Assembly (NCBI GenBank): GCA_946628745.1
Contig: CAMOXA010000112.1
Span: 1-5,305, forward strand
DNA from: an uncultured Verrucomicrobiota bacterium
Lineage (GTDB): Bacteria > Verrucomicrobiota > Kiritimatiellia > RFP12 > UBA1067
DNA length: 5,305 bases
Direction: 5' to 3'
A model generated the notes under the pieces. It made no database searches. It saw nothing but the letters and a program-made list of their open reading frames with translations, and was not told the DNA's origin. How positions within the stretch are numbered: the first letter of the stretch is position 1; every line of letters starts with the position of its first letter. The position numbers and the translations under genes are program-made. Below are positions 1-4,588 of the stretch, one piece after another.

Positions 1-601
1 TCGGTTCAATTGCCAAGCCGGAAATATCGTATGCTTTCGCCTCGACATTGAACTCGGGGTCAACTTTACCAGCCGTGACAACCAGATTGGTCGTAGCCTC
101 GACGCCCTCTTCGGCATCCGTGCCCTTGAGCCAGACGATCAGCTTGTCGCCTTCTTCAGGGGTCGGGGCCGTGTCGGTAGCCGTGAACTGGACGAGCGAG
201 TCGAAGTAGACGCTACCCATATCATAGGAGTTACCATTAACCGCGTCGATCTTACGCGTCAGCTTCTCGGAGATATCGATGCTGAGATAGGTGCCGACCT
301 CATTGCCGAACTCATCCTTATCATCATCATCCTTGCCCTGCCACTGCGTAGGACGGGTGACGGAGGGAAGTTCGCCCTTCTTTATCTGGAGAGAAGTCGT
401 GTCTGCACCATCCGGGACGGACCAGTAGGGCGAGCCTGAAGGTTCTTCGCCGGAAATAAAGTCCGTGTCGGGGGTACCCGGGTTGAACACACCAACTGTA
501 TTGCCGGTGAACGACGTACCTGTTTCGGTGTTAAGCTTCGCTGCCTTCGCCATTCCAGCGATGGAAGCAGCCGATGCTATCGCGATTAGTAGTTTTTTCA
601 T
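1..601 (-). CDS. Secreted protein of unknown function, N-terminal part (3' end outside window)
   Basis: The frame is open from an ATG at 601 to the window edge, giving the first 200 residues with no stop. Residues 1-20 are a textbook Sec signal peptide: MKK, then a hydrophobic Leu/Ile/Ala core, ending in Ala-Lys-Ala before Ala21, so the protein is exported. The mature part is rich in Thr, Gly and Asp and has no transmembrane segment so far. It carries an acidic stretch KDDDDKDE at about 90-97, which could be a surface or metal-binding loop. The segment around 130-178 (VYFDSLVQF, KLIVWLKG, NLVVTAG) alternates hydrophobic residues like beta strands, which would fit a jelly-roll or LamG-like fold; this is a weak inference. 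AAGGAG at 609-614, 7 nt upstream, fixes the start, and a good promoter lies at 637-665. I do not recognise the family. A surface or extracellular adhesin- or glycan-related role is only a guess. Confidence 0.85.
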   Translation of the reverse strand, partial: MKKLLIAIASAASIAGMAKAAKLNTETGTSFTGNTVGVFNPGTPDTDFISGEEPSGSPYWSVPDGADTTSLQIKKGELPSVTRPTQWQGKDDDDKDEFGNEVGTYLSIDISEKLTRKIDAVNGNSYDMGSVYFDSLVQFTATDTAPTPEEGDKLIVWLKGTDAEEGVEATTNLVVTAGKVDPEFNVEAKAYDISGLAIEP

Positions 602-608
602 TGTTGTT

Positions 609-614
609 CTCCTT
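609..614 (-). promoter_or_regulatory. Ribosome binding site of the secreted-protein gene
   Basis: AAGGAG reads on the minus strand 7 nt upstream of the ATG at 601. It supports that ATG as the start. Confidence 0.8.
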
Positions 615-636
615 TTGCTTTGTCTCAGCGTTTGGT

Positions 637-665
637 ATGATAGCATTTTTTCGGTTCCCCCGCAA
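637..665 (-). promoter_or_regulatory. Sigma70-type promoter with extended -10 and UP-like A/T tract for the secreted protein
   Basis: On the minus strand, TTGCGG (665-660) is separated by 17 nt from TATCAT (642-637). A TGC directly before the hexamer makes an extended -10. A nearly pure A/T block at about 671-695 sits just upstream of the -35, like an UP element. The predicted start of transcription is near 630, giving a leader of about 30 nt. The -35 lies in the loop side of the hairpin at 655-672. Confidence 0.65.
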
Positions 666-672
666 GGGGGAA
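655..672. repeat. Perfect 7-bp inverted repeat with a GCAA loop, overlapping the promoter
   Basis: TTCCCCC (655-661), GCAA (662-665), GGGGGAA (666-672) form a perfect stem with a 4-nt loop. It overlaps the -35 of the secreted-protein promoter. It has no immediate U-run on either strand, so it is a poor intrinsic terminator. Possible roles are an operator or the last part of a terminator for transcripts coming out of nahK; neither is shown. Confidence 0.5.
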
Positions 673-798
673 AATGAAAATATTTTTTATTTTTTCTCAG
701 CGGCCGGTTGCGAGGGGACGAAAAGGCGCTATTTATTGGGGTTTTTCGTTGTTTTCGTGTTTCATCCACCCGCCGCGGCGAGCGGCCCGCCACGCCGA

Positions 799-822
799 GC
801 GCGGCAGATTCTCCCGCCGCGC
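799..822 (-). terminator. GC-rich stem-loop behind nahK, possible terminator without U-tract
   Basis: GCGCGGC (799-805) and GCCGCGC (816-822) form a perfect 7-bp stem with a 10-nt loop, starting 23 nt after the nahK stop codon. No T-run follows on the minus strand, so it is not a classical intrinsic terminator. It may protect the 3' end or work with Rho. The rest of the 602-845 spacer is GC-rich near nahK and becomes A/T-rich near the next promoter. Confidence 0.35.
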
Positions 823-845
823 GGAGTGAAAGCGCCATGCGCGCG

Positions 846-1877
846 TCAAGCGAGGGCGGCGCGGACGATGCCCTCGAAGTCGGACGATTGAGCCTCGATG
901 GACTCCACCATCTTGAACTGGTTGCGCGCGCGGACGAGATTGTGGTCGCGATAGGCGATATGAAAGTAGTTGTCGCCCGAAAGGTAGTCCGTCAGGAACC
1001 TGACGCCCACCTCGAACGTCGCGAGTTTGGCGGCGAAGACCATGTTCGCCTTCTCGGCCTCGTTGAGAAACTTCGCTTCGCTGGCGTATCCTCTCGCGAG
1101 CGCCTCGAAGCAGTCGCGCCTCGCGAAGACCTTCGAGAGGTCGCTCTCGTCTTCGGCAGCGGACGCGGCGGAAGCGCGGACCATGTCGCCGAAATCGCTC
1201 AAGGCGGTTCCGGGCATGACGGTATCGAGGTCGATTACTATTCCGTCGCCCTGCGGCGAGAGCATGACATTGTTTATTTTCGCGTCGTTGTGGGCGACGC
1301 GCTCGGGGATCTCGCCGGCGGCGACAAGCGAGACGAGGCGCGAGGCCTCTTCGCGGCGCTTGTCGACGAAGGCGAGCTCTTTCGCGGCGGCCGGGGCGCG
1401 GCCGCGGACGTCGGCGCGAACCGCCGCGTCGAGAAGGCGCAGGCGGTCGGGCGTGTCGTGAAAGCGCGGCAGTATTTCATCGAGACGCGGCGGCGGCAGG
1501 TCGGCGAGGCAGTTCTGGAACCTCGCCACCGCCCGCGCGACCGCGTATGCCTGGGCGGGAGTCTCGACGACGTCGAAGGTCTTGTAGCCTTCTATAAAGG
1601 AATAAAGCCGCCATGCTCCTTCATAGGCGGCGACTTCGAGAGTCTTCTCGCCTTTCGACGCGAGATGGGCCGTTACGCGGCGAATCGTCCTTTCCAGAGA
1701 AGCGAGGTCGCCGAAGATGTCTTCGGCGACGTGCTGGAGGATGAAGCGGCGGCCGCCCGCAGTCTCGACCTTGTAAGTGTCGTTGATGTGTCCGGAGCCA
1801 TACCGGTCGACGCCGGTCTGGTCCGTGACACCCATCGACGCGAGAACCGCGTCGAGACGCGAGCGGGAGAATTCCAC
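846..1877 (-). CDS. nahK: NahK-like N-acetylhexosamine 1-kinase (aminoglycoside phosphotransferase fold)
   Basis: The 343-residue cytoplasmic protein has the size and motifs of the NahK branch of the APH/choline-kinase-like family (known members about 360 residues). NahK enzymes use ATP to convert GlcNAc or GalNAc to the 1-phosphate in lacto-N-biose/mucin-glycan salvage. Visible motifs: the nucleotide-binding loop GSGHINDTY (27-35) followed by FILQHV; the catalytic loop HNDAKINN (196-203) with base D198 and N202; and IDLDTVMPG (215-223) with metal-binding D216/D218, then DFGD (228-231). The C-terminal stretch with FLTDYLSGD and NQFKMVESIE (about 294-328) is also typical of NahK. The start is GTG at 1877, preceded by GGAGG at 1885-1889. 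It lies 21 bp behind the ROK-like gene in one operon. All key residues are present. The family is secure; the exact sugar is not proven, and database entries of this family are sometimes misnamed 'mucin desulfatase'. Confidence 0.9.
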   Translation of the reverse strand: MEFSRSRLDAVLASMGVTDQTGVDRYGSGHINDTYKVETAGGRRFILQHVAEDIFGDLASLERTIRRVTAHLASKGEKTLEVAAYEGAWRLYSFIEGYKTFDVVETPAQAYAVARAVARFQNCLADLPPPRLDEILPRFHDTPDRLRLLDAAVRADVRGRAPAAAKELAFVDKRREEASRLVSLVAAGEIPERVAHNDAKINNVMLSPQGDGIVIDLDTVMPGTALSDFGDMVRASAASAAEDESDLSKVFARRDCFEALARGYASEAKFLNEAEKANMVFAAKLATFEVGVRFLTDYLSGDNYFHIAYRDHNLVRARNQFKMVESIEAQSSDFEGIVRAALA

Positions 1878-1884
1878 TTACGAT

Positions 1885-1889
1885 CCTCC
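1885..1889 (-). promoter_or_regulatory. Ribosome binding site fixing the GTG start of nahK
   Basis: GGAGG on the minus strand lies 7 nt upstream of the GTG at 1877, within the 21-bp gap after the ROK stop codon. No ATG near this point gives a comparable site, so GTG is the likely start. Confidence 0.75.
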
Positions 1890-1898
1890 GCCGCGCGC

Positions 1899-3287
1899 TC
1901 AGCGCTTCTTGATGACGGGAATCTGCGCGGCCGCGACGGACTGTCCGAGGCGGCGGGCCTTCTCGTCGGGCATGAAGATGTCGATCTTCTCTGCCCACTC
2001 GGGGTAGACGTCCTTGAGCATGGCCTTGGCTGTTTCGAGTATGACCTCGCCGCCGAGCCCGGAAGTGACGCGCCCGAGAATCATCATGTTCTCGTAGTCG
2101 TAGAACTCGTTGTACCACGGGATGGCGTGGGCGAGGAAGCGCCCGATCTGTATGTAGACCTTGAGAGCCTTCTCGTCGCCCTTTTCCATCGCGGCCTGGA
2201 CGACCTTGAGGCGCTCGGGCAGGGGCATCGACTTGGGGAATTTGAAGCCGTATTTTTCGGCGAGCCAGTTGACGGCCTGCTGGGAGAAGGCCATCGCGCC
2301 GACGCCCGCGTCACCCGACCACTCGCAGCGCGGCGCGGCGGGGTTGAAGTCGACTGGCGCGAAGGCGAGCTCGCTGATGCGGCCCGTCATGCGGCCTTTC
2401 ATGTCGACGTAGCCGACGGCTTCCGAAGAACCCATCGCGACGCCGAGGATGCCTTTCTTCCCCATCGTGATCATGCCGGCGAGCGCGGTGACGTCGCCAT
2501 CGTTGTAGATCGCGAACGGCACGCCCCAGTCCTTCTCGATTCTGAAGAACATGTTCTGGGCGGTTTCGAACTTGGAGGGGTTTTTCTCCTTGATGGCCCT
2601 GAAGAGGCTGGCGATGCCCATCTTCTGTCCGACGAGCGTACCCGCCGTCGAACCGCCGATGGCGTCGACGCGAGGGAGCGCCGCGGCGGCCTCCTTGAGG
2701 CCTGCGGTGAGCTTGGAGTAGTGGTACTCGGGGTCGGCGTTGTTGCGCGGATCCCACGGGAACTCCTTGGAGAAGACGACCTTGCCCTTGTTGAGTGCGG
2801 AGATCTTGAAGTCGCTCGCGCCGAGGTCGAAGCCGATGCGGCATCCGTCAGCGACGGTCTTGACGGCGGCGGGCTTTTCGTTGAACTCGGGCATCTTCGC
2901 CGCGGGCACGACGACCGTCTCGACGGGGCGGCCGTAGATGGAAGTGAAGAAATCGTAGTCAAACGCGCGCGCACCCTTGGGGGTGTACGCCTTGGCGACG
3001 GGTTTCACGATGGCGTCAGGTCCGGAGAGGTAGAGCTTCCATCCGCCTGCCGACCAGACGATGAACTTCGCGATTCTTTCGACGACGTAGCTTACCTGCT
3101 TGGAGGCCTTTGGATCGAGGCGCTGCGGCACGGGCAGATCATAGCGGTAGACCTTGCCGTTCTCGCGCTCCCAGGCGATCGAAACGATGTCGGCCTTGTC
3201 GCCGATGCCTCCATAGATCTCCCAAAGAGCGTTCATGGGTGCCATGAACTCGGTGTCGCACTTGCACTTGGCTGATTTGCATGCCAT
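1899..3287 (-). CDS. Divergent ROK-family sugar kinase-like protein lacking the zinc motif
   Basis: The 462-residue protein is longer than typical ROK kinases (about 300-320). Residues 1-145 precede the ROK fold and match no domain I know; they begin with a Cys cluster (C3, C8, C10). The ROK-like part starts with phosphate loop IGFDLGASDFK (151-161). It continues with GGSTAGTLVG (211-220), the acidic catalytic motif YNDGDVTALAG (261-271, candidate base D263), GVAMGSSEAVGYV (282-294) as the second phosphate loop, and a late Gly-rich segment GRVTSGLGGEV (405-415). The usual ExGH and CxCGxxGCxE zinc motifs are missing: the matching region around 306-330 reads ISELAFAPVDF and RCEWSGDAGVG with a single Cys. 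It may phosphorylate a sugar, or be a sensor or inactive homologue. The ATG at 3287 is fixed by AGGAGG 9 nt upstream. It forms an operon with nahK, which suggests amino-sugar metabolism. Fold assignment is fairly sure; substrate is unknown. Confidence 0.82.
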   Translation of the reverse strand: MACKSAKCKCDTEFMAPMNALWEIYGGIGDKADIVSIAWERENGKVYRYDLPVPQRLDPKASKQVSYVVERIAKFIVWSAGGWKLYLSGPDAIVKPVAKAYTPKGARAFDYDFFTSIYGRPVETVVVPAAKMPEFNEKPAAVKTVADGCRIGFDLGASDFKISALNKGKVVFSKEFPWDPRNNADPEYHYSKLTAGLKEAAAALPRVDAIGGSTAGTLVGQKMGIASLFRAIKEKNPSKFETAQNMFFRIEKDWGVPFAIYNDGDVTALAGMITMGKKGILGVAMGSSEAVGYVDMKGRMTGRISELAFAPVDFNPAAPRCEWSGDAGVGAMAFSQQAVNWLAEKYGFKFPKSMPLPERLKVVQAAMEKGDEKALKVYIQIGRFLAHAIPWYNEFYDYENMMILGRVTSGLGGEVILETAKAMLKDVYPEWAEKIDIFMPDEKARRLGQSVAAAQIPVIKKR

Positions 3288-3296
3288 CTTGTGTTC

Positions 3297-3302
3297 CCTC
3301 CT
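3297..3302 (-). promoter_or_regulatory. Strong ribosome binding site of the ROK-like gene
   Basis: A complete AGGAGG lies 9 nt upstream of the ATG at 3287, inside an A/C-rich and probably unstructured leader of about 50 nt. It supports this start over a later Met at residue 15, and so keeps the N-terminal Cys cluster in the protein. Confidence 0.85.
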
Positions 3303-3344
3303 GTGTTAGTCGTTTGTTTGAGTTTTTGTTTGACTGGCGAGAGA

Positions 3345-3373
3345 ATTATATCATATTGCGTCGAAAGCCGCAA
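3345..3373 (-). promoter_or_regulatory. Promoter of the ROK-nahK operon, overlapping the stop codon of the upstream gene
   Basis: On the minus strand TTGCGG (3373-3368) is followed after 17 nt by TATAAT (3350-3345), a perfect -10. The TGA directly before it makes an extended -10 and is also the stop codon (3353-3351) of the metalloenzyme gene. Transcription should start near 3338. Readthrough from the upstream gene remains possible because no terminator lies in the 63-bp gap. Confidence 0.7.
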
Positions 3374-4214
3374 GCACCGCCGGCGTGACGTCGACAAGCG
3401 AGCTGACGGACTCGCGCAGCTTTCGCTCTTTCGGGCCGAGCGCCACGAACGGCACGGGGTTGCGGGTGTGGCCGCGGTCGTCCATCGACTCTATATTGCC
3501 GTGGTCGGCGGTCATGACCAGCGTTATGCCGGCCGCTTCGACGAGGCGCACGAGCGACGAGAGAAAGCGGTCGTACGTTCTCAGTACGGCGCATGCGCGT
3601 GAATAGTCCATCGAGTGTCCCGACACGTCCGTCTGGAAGAACTCGTATAGAGTGAAGTCGTGGTCGCGGGCGATGGCGAAGAGGTGTTCGGCCGCGCGCT
3701 GCGGCGGTATGATGCGAATGTCGGGGTAGCGGTCCTGGATGGTCTCGCGGGTCAGATCCTGCATGAGCGCACGATCCTCAACGAGGTCGCCGGCGGTCGT
3801 CACCACCTCCGGCGTCGTAAGAGCCATAACCGTCGTCACCGATTTGTACCGGCGCGATTCAAGCTCGTCCGGCGTATCGACGAGGTAGGCGTCGGCGAAC
3901 TTCACCTTTTTGCCGCGCTTCTTGAGCTGGAGAAAGAGATTGTCGTTTTCTATTATCTGCCTGAGGGACGGACCCGGGAACCCCTCGCAGTGGCGCCCCA
4001 TCGCCTTCGCGCAGTTCACTCCCGTGAACATCGTGGCCTGTCCTGTCGCGGACTGCGGCAGACCGTCGACGCCCAGGCAGGCGTCTATAGGCTTCGAATG
4101 GCGCTCTATAAGGCGGCAAAGAGTCGGGCAGACTTCCCGGTTTACGGGATTGTCAGCCGCCGCGTCGCGAACCCCCACGCCATCGATAAATAGAAATATG
4201 ATTTTCACCAACAC
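3351..4214 (-). CDS. Alkaline-phosphatase-superfamily metalloenzyme (iPGM/phosphopentomutase-like)
   Basis: The 287-residue protein has the metal-binding core shared by alkaline phosphatase, cofactor-independent phosphoglycerate mutase (iPGM) and phosphopentomutase. Visible sites in order: FIDGVG with D11; QSATGQATMFTG (54-65), where S55 lines up with the phosphorylated Ser of iPGM (NSEVGH) and T57 is the alternative; TDVSGH with D196 and H200; TADHGN with D237 and H238; and GHTRNPVPF with H249. All two-metal ligands expected of the family are therefore present, so it is probably active. It is much shorter than iPGM (about 510) or phosphopentomutase (about 390), so the substrate-specificity domain is reduced. 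It belongs to a compact family usually annotated 'metalloenzyme' or 'alkaline phosphatase family protein'. It is cytoplasmic, with no signal peptide. The start is one of GTG-TTG-GTG at 4214-4206, with no Shine-Dalgarno. It precedes two sugar-kinase-like genes; phosphatase or mutase action on a sugar phosphate is inference. Confidence 0.85.
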   Translation of the reverse strand: MLVKIIFLFIDGVGVRDAAADNPVNREVCPTLCRLIERHSKPIDACLGVDGLPQSATGQATMFTGVNCAKAMGRHCEGFPGPSLRQIIENDNLFLQLKKRGKKVKFADAYLVDTPDELESRRYKSVTTVMALTTPEVVTTAGDLVEDRALMQDLTRETIQDRYPDIRIIPPQRAAEHLFAIARDHDFTLYEFFQTDVSGHSMDYSRACAVLRTYDRFLSSLVRLVEAAGITLVMTADHGNIESMDDRGHTRNPVPFVALGPKERKLRESVSSLVDVTPAVLAAFDAI

Positions 4215-4218
4215 GAGT

Positions 4219-4249
4219 ATTATACCAAAAAATCGCCGGCTTGTGTCAG
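4219..4249 (-). promoter_or_regulatory. Extended -10 promoter of the metalloenzyme gene, implying a leaderless transcript
   Basis: TATAAT (4224-4219) on the minus strand is preceded by TGG, giving a full extended -10. A possible -35, CTGACA (4249-4244), stands 19 nt away, a little far. The first GTG codon is only 5 nt after the hexamer, so transcription should begin at or within the GTG-TTG-GTG start region. Confidence 0.6.
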
Positions 4250-4377
4250 TCTTGTGCGCAGTGTTTTCACATTAATCCAGCATCACAGCCGGTCTTTCGC
4301 GGCATTGGAAGCCCAAACCGAAGTCTCCACCCTCGTATCCACTCAAAACACATCCTCCAGCACCATATAATACGCCA

Positions 4378-4441
4378 TTATCGACAATGTAGATAACTTT
4401 GTGATAACTGTTGATACAAGAAGACATCTTCCTTATTGACA
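4378..4441. repeat. Cluster of TTATCNACA (DnaA-box-like) 9-mers
   Basis: Within 64 bp there are TTATCGACA (4378-4386), TGTAGATAA (4388-4396), a shortened TGTGATAA (4400-4407), TGTTGATAC (4409-4417) and TTATTGACA (4433-4441). On one strand or the other, the first two differ by one base from the classical DnaA box TTATCCACA, the fourth and fifth by two. The first two form an imperfect palindrome, TTATCGACAATGTAGATAA. The three same-direction copies end 11 and 10 bp apart, about one helical turn each. They could be DnaA sites or an operator for another regulator. No exact consensus box is present. Confidence 0.35.
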
Positions 4442-4464
4442 GACACCTCAAAGTGGGTTTTACC

Positions 4465-4479
4465 CCTAATTTTATTAGG
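4465..4479. repeat. Short inverted repeat CCTAAT-TTT-ATTAGG
   Basis: This is a perfect 6-bp stem with a 3-nt loop, followed on the plus strand by TTTT. As RNA it would be a weak hairpin with four U, too weak to call a terminator with confidence. It may simply be an operator or part of the A/T-rich region. Confidence 0.4.
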
Positions 4480-4486
4480 TTTTGCA

Positions 4487-4518
4487 CGTTATGCCCTTTT
4501 ATTCAGTGACGCATAACG
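4487..4518. repeat. Inverted repeat CGTTATGC / GCATAACG
   Basis: CGTTATGC (4487-4494) is matched perfectly by GCATAACG (4511-4518), with 16 bp between. The right arm is shared with the larger palindrome at 4512-4555, so both structures cannot form at the same time. The centre-to-centre distance of the arms is 24 bp, consistent with a dimeric regulator site, but the binding protein is unknown. Confidence 0.5.
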
Positions 4519-4555
4519 CCCGTCTTTTTCTTGTTCACAAGACAGGGCGGTTATG
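4512..4555. repeat. 15-bp bulged palindrome overlapping the mnmG promoter
   Basis: CATAAC-GCCC-GTCTT (4512-4526) pairs with AAGAC-A-GGGC-G-GTTATG (4539-4555). The stem has 15 bp, two single-base bulges (A4544, G4549) and a 12-nt loop (4527-4538). The right arm fills the spacer between -35 and -10 of the mnmG promoter and stops 1 bp before the -10. An inner palindrome TCTTGT-TC-ACAAGA (4529-4542) is an alternative fold. No U-tract follows on either strand, so an operator or cruciform is more likely than a terminator. Confidence 0.6.
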
Positions 4556-4562
4556 ATATAAT
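4534..4562 (+). promoter_or_regulatory. Promoter of mnmG with extended -10
   Basis: TTCACA (4534-4539) is followed after 17 nt by a perfect TATAAT (4557-4562), with TGA immediately upstream as extended -10. Transcription should start near 4569, leaving a leader of about 20 nt without a clear Shine-Dalgarno. Confidence 0.7.
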
Positions 4563-4588
4563 GGCGGGCGTCATACGGACCATGGACA

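Larger units (their letters stand above)
4215..4588. other. A/T-rich divergent intergenic region between the metalloenzyme gene and mnmG
   Basis: This 374-bp gap separates genes transcribed away from each other and is clearly richer in A/T than the flanking genes. It holds a promoter at each end (4219-4249 minus; 4534-4562 plus), a cluster of TTATCNACA-like boxes (4378-4441), a small AT-rich inverted repeat (4465-4479), and three copies of GTTATG forming two competing palindromes (4487-4555). One minus-strand open frame of 71 codons (GTG at 4487 to 4272) crosses it, but I do not call it a gene. The 4272-4360 part has no other structure that I can see. Confidence 0.7.

Noticed and set aside
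708..3275. An 855-codon open frame on the plus strand across nahK and the ROK gene.
   Set aside because: It lies codon-for-codon opposite both real genes, so it stays open simply because they avoid TTA, CTA and TCA. Its product has a low-complexity Arg/Asp/Glu/Gly/Val-rich composition and no motif, whereas the minus-strand products carry clear family motifs.
3346..4193. Plus-strand and other-frame open frames within the metalloenzyme gene.
   Set aside because: They are shadows of the minus-strand gene, whose complete metal-ligand set makes it the real one.
4436..4441. Perfect TTGACA on the plus strand as a second mnmG promoter.
   Set aside because: No acceptable -10 occurs 16-18 nt downstream (TTTACC-like at best).
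4272..4487. A 71-codon minus-strand frame starting with GTG, with a Gly-rich C-terminus and four Cys.
   Set aside because: No recognised family, only a weak AAAGGG upstream, A/T-rich codons unlike the neighbours, and it runs through the box cluster and inverted repeat. A remnant of a gene cannot be excluded, but the support is too thin.
4511..4556. Integron attC-like site (AAC ... GTT arms with extrahelical bases).
   Set aside because: The arms GCATAAC and GTTATGA break the RYYYAAC/GTTRRRY consensus, the element is too short, there is no unpaired central spacer, and no integrase or second site is in view.
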